From MnTg04 sp036443455 (GTDB taxonomy: Bacteria > Pseudomonadota > Gammaproteobacteria > Steroidobacterales > MnTg04): a DNA stretch of 14,645 bases. Positions within the stretch are counted from its first letter, which is position 1. Every line of letters starts with the position of its first letter. Location: the NCBI GenBank assembly GCA_036443455.1, contig JAZFYI010000129.1, forward strand, positions 1-14,645, given 5' to 3'. Positions 1 through 4,342 of the stretch are shown one piece after another. The notes under the pieces are model-generated. The model saw only the letters and a program-made list of their open reading frames with translations, searched no databases and had not been told where the DNA came from. Made by a program: the position numbers and the translations under genes.

Positions 1-225
1 GAACAGGAAATCGAACGCCGCGACCGCGGCGTATTGCTCGGTTCGGGTTTTGTCGGCGGCGAAGGACTGCTCGGCGTCGCGATCGCCGGTGTAGCGTTTG
101 TACAAAACAAAAAACCCGATGGCTTCGGCACCGACTGGCTGGGTCCGGACTGGATGGTCCAGATCGGCGGCCTGATCGGCTTCGGCTTGTTGTTGACCTG
201 GTTCGTTCGGCGGGTCAGAGGGTAA
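1..225 (+). CDS. C-terminal end of an OPT-family oligopeptide transporter-like membrane protein (5' truncated)
   Basis: The open frame enters from the left edge in frame 1, so only about 74 C-terminal residues are visible and the start lies outside the window. The tail reads ERRDRGVLLGSGFVGGEGLL and then two hydrophobic stretches separated by a polar loop, ending in WFVRRVRG. A Gly-rich GSGFVGGEG motif followed by a hydrophobic helix near the C-terminus resembles the end of bacterial OPT (oligopeptide/metal-chelate transporter) proteins, which are large inner-membrane carriers. The positive end after the last helix suggests a cytoplasmic C-terminus. The TAA stop (223-225) takes its last two bases from the left arm of the inverted repeat at 224-307. 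Assignment rests on motif memory from a short piece; another polytopic membrane protein is possible. Confidence 0.65.
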   Translation, partial: EQEIERRDRGVLLGSGFVGGEGLLGVAIAGVAFVQNKKPDGFGTDWLGPDWMVQIGGLIGFGLLLTWFVRRVRG

Positions 226-307
226 AAAAGGGGACGGATTTATTTTTCAAAAATAGCAGATACCAAGCGATTGTGAAATCTCGAAAAATAAATCCGTCCC
301 CTTTTTT
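224..307. repeat. Perfect 25-bp inverted repeat (REP/MITE-like palindrome) between OPT stop and tRNA-Arg CCA
   Basis: The left arm 224-248 and right arm 283-307 are exact reverse complements over 25 bases, with a 34-nt A+T-rich loop (249-282). The arm core reads ggggacggatttattttt. The arms end in runs of A/T, so a transcript in either direction would end in a GC hairpin followed by a U tract, and the element could terminate both the transporter gene (+) and the tRNA operon (-). It fills the whole intergenic space: the left arm supplies part of the TAA stop and the right arm stops one base before the CCA complement. From memory, palindromes with this GGGGACRGATTTATTT core are dispersed in many proteobacterial genomes, sometimes near Y1/REP-associated transposase genes. 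That link is not shown by this window. Confidence 0.85.
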
Positions 308-384
308 TGGTGCCCCGACCAGGATTCGAACCTGGGACCTTCCGCTTAGGAGGCGGACGCTCTATCCAACTGAGCTACCGGGGC
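308..384 (-). tRNA. tRNA-Arg (anticodon CCT)
   Basis: Read on the minus strand from 384, the gene starts GCCCCGGTAGCTCAG, with acceptor stem GCCCCGG pairing to TCGGGGC (one G-T pair at position 7). The D-arm, the anticodon stem TCCGC/GCGGA with loop CTCCTAA (anticodon CCT, reads AGG) and a T-arm with GGTTCGAATCC are all present. The discriminator is A, and CCA is encoded at 308-310. Length is 77 nt. It lies about 214 nt downstream of tRNA-Ala on the same strand and may share its transcript, although an extended -10 box at 406-414 could give it a separate promoter. The palindrome at 224-307 begins right after CCA and is the likely terminator. Confidence 0.97.
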
Positions 385-405
385 GAATTGTTTTGCTTTC
401 GACAG

Positions 406-414
406 ATTTTATCA
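406..414 (-). promoter_or_regulatory. Candidate extended -10 promoter for tRNA-Arg
   Basis: The minus strand reads TGATAAAAT, a TGn-TAAAAT extended -10 box. Transcription would start near 399-400 and give a leader of about 15 nt before the tRNA 5' end at 384. No good -35 hexamer is seen at 16-18 nt, which extended -10 promoters tolerate. This is inference from consensus only. Confidence 0.35.
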
Positions 415-426
415 GGTTCTGGGGCA

Positions 427-548
427 GCAGCGCTGCGCGCTGTGGACGCTCCCCTCGTCTCTTCGTTCCTCGGGCCCGGCCACTCGCCGGTAGGCGAGCG
501 GCGTTCGCTCCTGTCCGAGCTTTGCTCGGACTTGCCGCTTTGCGGCAA
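427..548. repeat. Tandem GC-rich hairpin array upstream of tRNA-Arg
   Basis: At least five short palindromes lie almost end to end: gcagc/gctgc (427-436); ctcgcc/ggcgag with loop ggta (483-488, 493-498); gagcg/cgctc (496-500, 506-510, overlapping the previous arm); gtccgagc/gctcggac with a TTT loop (513-520, 524-531); ttgccgc/gcggcaa with a TTT loop (532-538, 542-548). On the transcribed minus strand the last two have AAA triloops. No credible coding frame explains the block. It sits between the tRNA fragment at 552-578 and tRNA-Arg, inside a probable tRNA transcript. Confidence 0.75.
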
Positions 549-551
549 CCG

Positions 552-578
552 TCGCTCACCCAGCTGAGCTACCGGGGC
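552..578 (-). pseudogene. tRNA 5'-end fragment (acceptor strand plus D-arm)
   Basis: On the minus strand from 578 the sequence GCCCCGGTAGCTCAGCTGG continues to GTGAGCGA, giving a complete acceptor 5' strand and D-arm (GCTC/GAGC). No anticodon arm, T-arm or acceptor 3' strand follows; hairpins take their place. The 17 bases at 564-580 are identical to 370-386 of the tRNA-Arg locus, including two bases of leader. The D-arm bases at 559-572 match tRNA-Ala 655-668 exactly over 14 nt. It starts 21 nt after the CCA end of tRNA-Ala and so probably lies in the same transcript. It is a tRNA remnant or duplication, not a functional tRNA. Confidence 0.75.
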
Positions 579-598
579 GATCCCGGATATTGTTGAAT

Positions 599-674
599 TG
601 GTGGAGCCGAGCGGGATCGAACCGCCGACCTCTGCATTGCGAACGCAGCGCTCTCCCAGCTGAGCTACGGCCCC
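599..674 (-). tRNA. tRNA-Ala (anticodon CGC)
   Basis: Read on the minus strand from 674, the gene starts GGGGCCGTAGCTCAGCTGG. The acceptor GGGGCCG pairs with CGGCTCC and includes the G3-T70 pair that is the alanine identity element. The anticodon loop TTCGCAA gives anticodon CGC (reads GCG). The T-arm has GGTTCGATCCC, the discriminator is A, and CCA is encoded at 599-601. Length is 76 nt. It is the first gene of a minus-strand tRNA transcript that runs through the tRNA fragment and hairpin array to tRNA-Arg. A promoter lies just upstream at 687-715. Confidence 0.97.
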
Positions 675-686
675 ATCAGGCGGCGC

Positions 687-715
687 ATTCTATCACCGGC
701 GGTGATGCCCGGAAA
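687..715 (-). promoter_or_regulatory. Promoter of tRNA-Ala with GC-rich discriminator
   Basis: On the minus strand a -10 box TAGAAT (692-687) lies 17 nt after a weak -35 TTTCCG (715-710). The predicted start near 680 gives a leader of about 6 nt. The bases between -10 and the start, GCGCCGC, are all G/C, as is typical of stable-RNA promoters under stringent (ppGpp) control. Only the -10 and discriminator are convincing. Confidence 0.5.
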
Positions 716-724
716 GGCCAAGTA

Positions 725-752
725 TTGCATGTGGGTGCCAGCGGTCTAAAAT
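725..752 (+). promoter_or_regulatory. Candidate promoter of the peroxiredoxin gene
   Basis: TTGCAT (725-730) and TAAAAT (747-752) are separated by 16 nt. The predicted start, near 759, is one base before the ATG at 760, so the mRNA would be leaderless or nearly so. The box is back to back with the tRNA-Ala promoter (687-715), leaving only 9 nt between them. Confidence 0.4.
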
Positions 753-759
753 AGGCAAT

Positions 760-1212
760 ATGCTGGAAATTAGCGAACAGGCGCCGCGATTCACGCTTCC
801 TGACCAGACCGGCAAGCCCGTGTCCTTGCAGGGATTGCTGGAAAATGGCCCGGTGGTCTTGTATTTCTATCCGGCCGATTTCACACCGGGCTGCACCAGG
901 GAGGCATGCACGATTCGCGATCTGCATGGCGAACTGGTTGCCGCAGGGCTCCAGGTGGCGGGCATCAGTCCCCAGGGCACGGAAAGCCATCAACGGTTCG
1001 CGGAGAAATATCAACTGCCGTTCCTGCTCCTGTCCGATGTCGGCAAGACAGTGATTGTGGATTATGGCGTCAACGGCCCGCTGGGTTTTGGCGTGCGCCG
1101 CGCCACTTTTCTGATAGACCAGGACGGCATCATTCGCGATGCGGTGCTGGCGGACTTACGCATCGGGCAACACGAAGAATTCATACGTCAGGCCATCGCT
1201 TTGCAGGCATGA
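760..1212 (+). CDS. bcp: BCP/PrxQ-type peroxiredoxin (thiol peroxidase)
   Basis: The 150-residue protein reduces hydrogen peroxide and organic hydroperoxides with a thioredoxin-type donor in the cytoplasm. The AhpC/TSA thioredoxin fold covers nearly the whole length. The active-site segment YPADFTPGCTREACTIRD (about residues 37-54) carries the peroxidatic Cys45 with its Pro/Thr/Cys surround, and a second Cys50 five residues on, the resolving cysteine of atypical two-cysteine PrxQ enzymes. The ATG at 760 gives the normal N-terminus (ISEQAPRFTLPDQTG). Only a weak AGG precedes it, and the nearby TAAAAT box suggests a very short leader. trmH follows 26 nt after the stop and is probably co-transcribed. 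The start of trxB lies at the far end of the window, but there is no direct link. Confidence 0.93.
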   Translation: MLEISEQAPRFTLPDQTGKPVSLQGLLENGPVVLYFYPADFTPGCTREACTIRDLHGELVAAGLQVAGISPQGTESHQRFAEKYQLPFLLLSDVGKTVIVDYGVNGPLGFGVRRATFLIDQDGIIRDAVLADLRIGQHEEFIRQAIALQA

Positions 1213-1238
1213 TGAGTGGGCAGCCGCCTTCTTGAATC

Positions 1239-1901
1239 GTGACTCCTGATCGCTTTCAAACGCTAAAAAGCGTGCTGGCGCGCCGCCAGCCGGATCTGAC
1301 GATATTGTCGGAGAACGTGCACAAGTCGCATAACCTGGCGGCGATTATTCGCAGTTGCGACGCGGTGGGCGTATTCCGGGCCCATGTCGTGTCGAATTCT
1401 CCGAAGTTGCCTCGTCATCACCTGACTTCCGCTGGATCGCGCAAATGGGTGCCGATCGTGATCCATGCCGATATAGCCAGCGCCATCGGATGTCTGAAAA
1501 ATGACGGTTTCCAGGTGCTCGCCGCGCACCTGTCCGCCCAGGCCAGGGACTTTCGAGAAATCGACTACACCGCGCCGACCGCCCTGTTGCTCGGCTCGGA
1601 ATTGGTCGGTGTCAGTGCCGAAGCCGCCGGCCTCGCCGATGCCCATCTGAAAATTTCGATGCAAGGACATACTGAGTCATTGAATGTTTCGGTGGCCACC
1701 GCGTTGATCTTGTACGAGGCCATGAAGCAGCGTGATGCTGCCGGCATGTATGACCACAGCCGCCTCGACCCCAAAACCTGGCAGCAGACTCTTTTTGAAT
1801 GGGCCTATCCGGACATCGCGCGCCGCTGCCGGGAAAAAAAGCGGATGTATCCGGCTTTGTCCGCCGACGGACTACTAATGGAAAATCCTTTTACAAGTTA
1901 A
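1239..1901 (+). CDS. trmH: tRNA (guanosine(18)-2'-O)-methyltransferase TrmH
   Basis: The product is a 220-residue SpoU/SPOUT-class enzyme that methylates the 2'-OH of G18 in the tRNA D-loop using SAM. The N-terminus RRQPDLTILSENVHKSHNLA and the pattern throughout match E. coli TrmH closely. The three SPOUT motifs are present: motif 1 at about 31-44 (HNLAAIIRSCDAVG, with catalytic Arg38), motif 2 at about 117-125 (LLGSELVGV), and motif 3 at about 147-160 (SLNVSVATALILYE), which forms the knotted SAM site. A C-terminal TrmH extension (FEWAYPDIARR) follows. The start is GTG at 1239, supported by alignment of the N-terminus; no clear Shine-Dalgarno is visible, consistent with coupling to bcp 26 nt upstream. 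The gene sits beside two tRNA genes, but TrmH acts on many tRNAs. Confidence 0.94.
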   Translation: MTPDRFQTLKSVLARRQPDLTILSENVHKSHNLAAIIRSCDAVGVFRAHVVSNSPKLPRHHLTSAGSRKWVPIVIHADIASAIGCLKNDGFQVLAAHLSAQARDFREIDYTAPTALLLGSELVGVSAEAAGLADAHLKISMQGHTESLNVSVATALILYEAMKQRDAAGMYDHSRLDPKTWQQTLFEWAYPDIARRCREKKRMYPALSADGLLMENPFTS

Positions 1902-1935
1902 TAAATAACTTTAATAAAATTATATAAGTTATTGT
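1902..1935. terminator. A+T-rich inverted repeat between convergent trmH and phosphatase genes
   Basis: Arms aataactt (1904-1911) and aagttatt (1926-1933) are perfect reverse complements around a 14-nt all-A/T loop. It overlaps the phosphatase stop codon (1929-1931). It may be a weak bidirectional terminator, but it lacks the GC stem of a classical intrinsic terminator. Its A+T content stands out sharply from the flanking genes. Confidence 0.35.
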
Positions 1936-2546
1936 TTTATTGGATTATTCAAGTTATTCACGCGACCGTACTTGAAGCGCAGGGTTTGCCGCCGGCCAAA
2001 ACGCGGGATACCGACCACGTACAGGTCGTCATAGTCCTGCTCGGTCATTTCCTGCGCTGGCGCCTTGCCGCCCAAAAGCTCGATAATCTCGGCCACGGTA
2101 TTGCTGTGTGCGACGACGAGTACGGCCTGACCGCGGTAATTGTCCAGCAATTCATCGACCAGCGCAGCGGAATCCTCCGCGAGGTATTCGCTGACCGGCA
2201 GACCGGTATCGCGTATCAGCGGTTCAACTGTTCCCAGCGAACGCCGGTACTGGGACACGAATATATGATCCGGCCCGTTGTTGACATTCGACATCGCCAT
2301 GACCCGCGCCAGTTCCTCCGCCCTCTCCCTGCCGAGATCGCTCAGTCCCGGGTCGCCAGCAGGCATGGCTGCTTTTTCAGCATGACGCACCAGGAATACG
2401 ACTGTCGTTGCGCGCGAATCGAAGTACCAGGCGATAGCCAGCGCCATCAGGACGAATCCCATGACCGGCATGATCAGTGGCGTATACAGCGGCCGGCGGC
2501 GCAATGTCCTGTGCATTTTTTTCAATTTTTTTCCATCCATGTGCAT
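1929..2546 (-). CDS. Membrane-anchored histidine phosphatase (phosphoglycerate mutase-like)
   Basis: The 205-residue protein has a basic N-terminus, one hydrophobic anchor (about residues 22-41), then a histidine-phosphatase domain. The phosphohistidine motif is VRHAEK (53-58, His55). SQYRRSLGT (98-105) matches the usual SxxxRT phosphate-binding segment, and VAHSNT (145-150) carries the second catalytic-site His147. The order and spacing suit a SixA/PhoE-like phosphatase, probably facing the periplasm because the domain follows an uncleaved N-terminal helix after a positive segment. The substrate is unknown. The start is uncertain: ATGs at 2546, 2540 and 2516 are in frame and none has a strong ribosome-binding site. 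It is the last of three closely spaced minus-strand genes. YRR in place of the common RT pair is a mild deviation. Confidence 0.8.
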   Translation of the reverse strand: MHMDGKKLKKMHRTLRRRPLYTPLIMPVMGFVLMALAIAWYFDSRATTVVFLVRHAEKAAMPAGDPGLSDLGRERAEELARVMAMSNVNNGPDHIFVSQYRRSLGTVEPLIRDTGLPVSEYLAEDSAALVDELLDNYRGQAVLVVAHSNTVAEIIELLGGKAPAQEMTEQDYDDLYVVGIPRFGRRQTLRFKYGRVNNLNNPIKQ

Positions 2547-2561
2547 TGCTGTCCGCCGAAC

Positions 2562-2849
2562 TCAGACATCCGTGGATTTTGTTTCCCGTTCCTCGATCAC
2601 AATGTAATCGGCATGCAGGACATCGCCGGGCGATTGTCCGTCCCTGACCGCCTGCTCTATTTTCCGCTTGATCCACCAGAACCGAATGGCAAACGCCGCC
2701 GAGCCGATAACGATCAGACCGACCAGTGCCGCCAATATGAAAATACCCAGGAAAGCGGCGATACCCAGCGCCACGATACCGGTGATAAAGCTGATGACCT
2801 GGGCAACCGGGCCGGGCTTGCGATAGGAGATTCGATATCTGTATGTCAT
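2562..2849 (-). CDS. Small two-helix inner-membrane protein, unknown function
   Basis: The gene encodes a protein of about 95 residues starting MTYRYRISYRKPG. Two adjacent hydrophobic segments (about residues 15-35 and 37-57) form a helical hairpin, followed by a basic RFWWIKRKIEQA stretch and an acidic tail containing DVLHADYIVIEERE. I do not recognise a named family. The frame can be extended upstream to ATG 2858 or TTG 2879. ATG 2849 is preferred because a purine-rich ggcgga lies about 10 nt upstream of it and the N-terminus is then compact. It lies 62 nt after the TPR gene and 15 nt before the phosphatase gene, all on one strand, so the three are probably co-transcribed. Confidence 0.6.
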   Translation of the reverse strand: MTYRYRISYRKPGPVAQVISFITGIVALGIAAFLGIFILAALVGLIVIGSAAFAIRFWWIKRKIEQAVRDGQSPGDVLHADYIVIEERETKSTDV

Positions 2850-2911
2850 TGGCTGCATTTCCGCCCGCAAATGGAGCAAATATCGATTATGGCAGCGTCA
2901 CAGTACAGATG

Positions 2912-3826
2912 TCACCGGCTTTCGGACTTGCGCTGATAATAGCCATCAAACCACGGGACCCAGGTCTTGCCGTTGTCTTTGGATTGTTCGAAGAACTGCC
3001 GAACCCGACCATCCGGCATTGGGGTCCAGGTGCCCCTGAACGGCGAATCCGATGGCGGGTTGATGCTGTAAATGCGGCCTTCGAGAACCATGCTGCCATC
3101 GACCAGACCACCATAAATATCGATGATGCTGCCGCCCGCGCCCACCCAGTGTTGCCGCCAGCGCTGCTGTCCTGGATCATAGTAATTCATGCTGCTGCCC
3201 GGGTTGCCGGTCGCGCCGACCCATTGTTCAAACAGGTAACAGCCCCGGTCTCTGCTGCTGATTGTGTTTTCGCCATACCTGACGGTCCGGTCCTTGTCAT
3301 AGACCTCCCATTCACCGATCCAGAAATCGAAATCCCTGGCTCTTTCCATATACTCACAAGGCGCGGAATTTCTCCTGATCACATGCATCGCCTCTTCGAA
3401 ACCATTACTGCCAGCCAGCGCTGCCAACTCCGGGTCCTGCTCGATCTGCTGAATATTGCCAAAACCCTGTTCACCGGCCAGGCGCAGTTTTTCCAGCGCC
3501 ATTTCCGGTTCCTCCCGCAGCGTAAATAGCCTGGCCAGCTCAAGGTCCACGAACATGCCGGGGACACCGGTCTTTCTCGCGCTTTCCAGGGCATTGACGG
3601 CGGCTTGATACTGTCCGAGGTGTCTGCGCGAAACTCCCAGCCGGTACAGATATTGCCCATTGGATTTGTCGTCACGACTCAAGGTTTCGTAGTCCGTGGC
3701 GGCGTCCTGCCATTCCCTGGCCTGGTAGCTTTGATTGGCTTGATCGGCCAGGTCTTGTGCATTGGCGGAAAAGGTTAATGCGAGCAGCGCGCCCAGGAGC
3801 AGCGGTTTTGAAAGTTTGGCGGTCAT
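2912..3826 (-). CDS. Secreted TPR protein with C-terminal lipocalin-like (DUF1579-type) domain
   Basis: The 304-residue protein begins with a clear Sec signal peptide (KLSKPLLLGALLALTFSANAQ, probable cleavage after ANA near residue 23). Residues about 25-150 are helical TPR-like repeats (YQAREWQDAATDYETLS, YLYRLGVSRRHLGQYQAAV). Residues about 160-300 start with DFDFWIGEWEVYD and continue with GCYLFEQWVG, SMNYYDPGQQRWRQHWV and RGTWTPMPDGRVRQFFEQS. This pattern is typical of periplasmic beta-barrel, lipocalin-like domains (DUF1579/"DFDFW-G-W" type) with no settled function. I would place it in the periplasm as a possible ligand-binding protein. It is the first of three minus-strand genes; no firm promoter was found between it and the hairpin array at 3949. 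Confidence 0.75.
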   Translation of the reverse strand: MTAKLSKPLLLGALLALTFSANAQDLADQANQSYQAREWQDAATDYETLSRDDKSNGQYLYRLGVSRRHLGQYQAAVNALESARKTGVPGMFVDLELARLFTLREEPEMALEKLRLAGEQGFGNIQQIEQDPELAALAGSNGFEEAMHVIRRNSAPCEYMERARDFDFWIGEWEVYDKDRTVRYGENTISSRDRGCYLFEQWVGATGNPGSSMNYYDPGQQRWRQHWVGAGGSIIDIYGGLVDGSMVLEGRIYSINPPSDSPFRGTWTPMPDGRVRQFFEQSKDNGKTWVPWFDGYYQRKSESR

Positions 3827-3930
3827 AGCAATTCACCGAGAGCAAGGATTGGATATGTCGCTTGCTACTTTGAGAGCGATGTAGTCGATTTAAGTTCACA
3901 GGCCTGGGGCGGAAGCCAAGGCGCGATAGA

Positions 3931-3948
3931 TGGCGGAGAGGGAGGGAT
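3931..3948 (-). pseudogene. 18-nt exact copy of the tRNA-Ser 3' end including CCA
   Basis: The bases 3931-3948 (tggcggagagggagggat on the plus strand) are identical to 4101-4118, the 3' end of tRNA-Ser(TGA) with its CCA. Identity stops abruptly at 3949. The copy lies 170 nt downstream of the real 3' end on the transcribed strand, beyond the terminator and hairpin array. An exact 18-nt match in the same orientation is very unlikely by chance. The arrangement resembles the E. coli tyrT locus, where roughly 178-bp rtT repeats each begin with the last 19 bases of tRNA-Tyr. Confidence 0.85.
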
Positions 3949-3955
3949 GAGATTC

Positions 3956-3999
3956 GCTCACTTCGTGAGCTCACCCTGCGGGCGCCGGCAAAGCCGGCG
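3956..3999. repeat. GC-rich hairpin pair downstream of tRNA-Ser
   Basis: Two perfect hairpins are visible: gctcac/gtgagc with loop ttc (3956-3961, 3965-3970), and cgccggc/gccggcg with loop aaa (3983-3989, 3993-3999). The stretch 4000-4064 continues GC-rich with less regular pairing. The style, short GC stems with AAA/TTT triloops, matches the array beside tRNA-Arg (427-548). The only long frame through this region (3672-4082, minus) runs through the array and into the TPR gene and is not credible. Confidence 0.75.
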
Positions 4000-4064
4000 T
4001 CGTCTCGCCTCGCTACGCGTGGCTCGGCAGCAAACCCGGCGGGCTCGTCCACACTCCCCCATGC

Positions 4065-4101
4065 AAAAGTAAAAGGCCCCATAAAGGGGCCTTTTACTTT
4101 T
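4065..4101 (-). terminator. Intrinsic terminator of tRNA-Ser (16-bp perfect hairpin)
   Basis: Arms 4065-4080 and 4086-4101 are exact reverse complements over 16 bases with a 5-nt loop. The GC core is ggcccc/ggggcc, flanked by tttt-rich arms, so the stem is followed by a U-rich stretch on the minus strand. The arm nearest the tRNA overlaps the last base of the encoded CCA (4101), so there is no spacer between tRNA and terminator. Confidence 0.85.
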
Positions 4102-4191
4102 GGCGGAGAGGGAGGGATTCGAACCCCCGAACGGCTACAAACCGTTAATGGTTTTCAAGACCACCGCATTCAACCACTCTGCCACCTCTCC
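4101..4191 (-). tRNA. tRNA-Ser (anticodon TGA)
   Basis: Read on the minus strand from 4191, the gene starts GGAGAGGTGGCAGAGTGGTT, the class II serine pattern. The acceptor GGAGAGG pairs with CCTCTCC. The anticodon loop CTTGAAA gives TGA (reads TCA and relatives). A long variable arm (AACGG/CCGTT) is present, as serine tRNAs require, followed by a T-arm with GGTTCGAATCC. The discriminator is G and CCA is encoded at 4101-4103. Length is 91 nt. It is a single-gene transcript closed by the terminator at 4065-4101. No convincing promoter was found upstream at 4192-4260. The synthetase that charges it, serS, lies 2.5 kb away in this window. Confidence 0.97.
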
Positions 4192-4328
4192 AAACTGTTT
4201 TTCCGCGCAATCGTCGCGTCCAACTATTCCGCCAACGCTTACCGATGCGAATTCTCGCCTTTTTGCCGATCAATGTTCAAGACAATAATTCGAGAACCAC
4301 GTCGTTAGGCCACAGACCAAGCTGTGGT

Positions 4329-4334
4329 TATAAT
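4329..4334 (+). promoter_or_regulatory. Consensus -10 box (TATAAT) immediately before the MscS-like gene
   Basis: A perfect TATAAT at 4329-4334 ends 8 nt before the ATG at 4343, so the predicted start (about 4341) leaves a leader of about two bases. The -35 region around 4305-4311 is poor (ttaggc). Either the mRNA is leaderless or the box is coincidental and a start further upstream is used. No Shine-Dalgarno is present at a useful distance. Confidence 0.4.
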
Positions 4335-4342
4335 ACCGGACC

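Noticed and set aside
427..548. CRISPR-like array
   Set aside because: The palindromes differ in sequence and spacing; there is no constant repeat, and no cas gene is in the window.
385..578. Possible intact third tRNA or split tRNA
   Set aside because: Only the acceptor 5' strand and D-arm exist; no T-arm GGTTCGA or matching acceptor 3' strand is found in the following 190 nt, and the AAA-loop hairpin lacks T33.
273..596. 107-codon plus-strand open frame through the tRNA-Arg region
   Set aside because: It is antisense to tRNA-Arg and the hairpin array; the RIRTWDL-like peptide is the usual artefact of translating the complement of a tRNA T-arm.
1932..2936. 334-codon plus-strand open frame
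   Set aside because: It lies antisense to the phosphatase and the small membrane protein, both of which have clear motifs or membrane helices; its translation is His/Arg/Gln-rich with no domain.
3672..4082. 136-codon minus-strand open frame across the hairpin array
   Set aside because: It overlaps the TPR gene N-terminus, the tRNA-Ser fragment and the terminator in another frame and has a low-complexity Arg/Ser translation.
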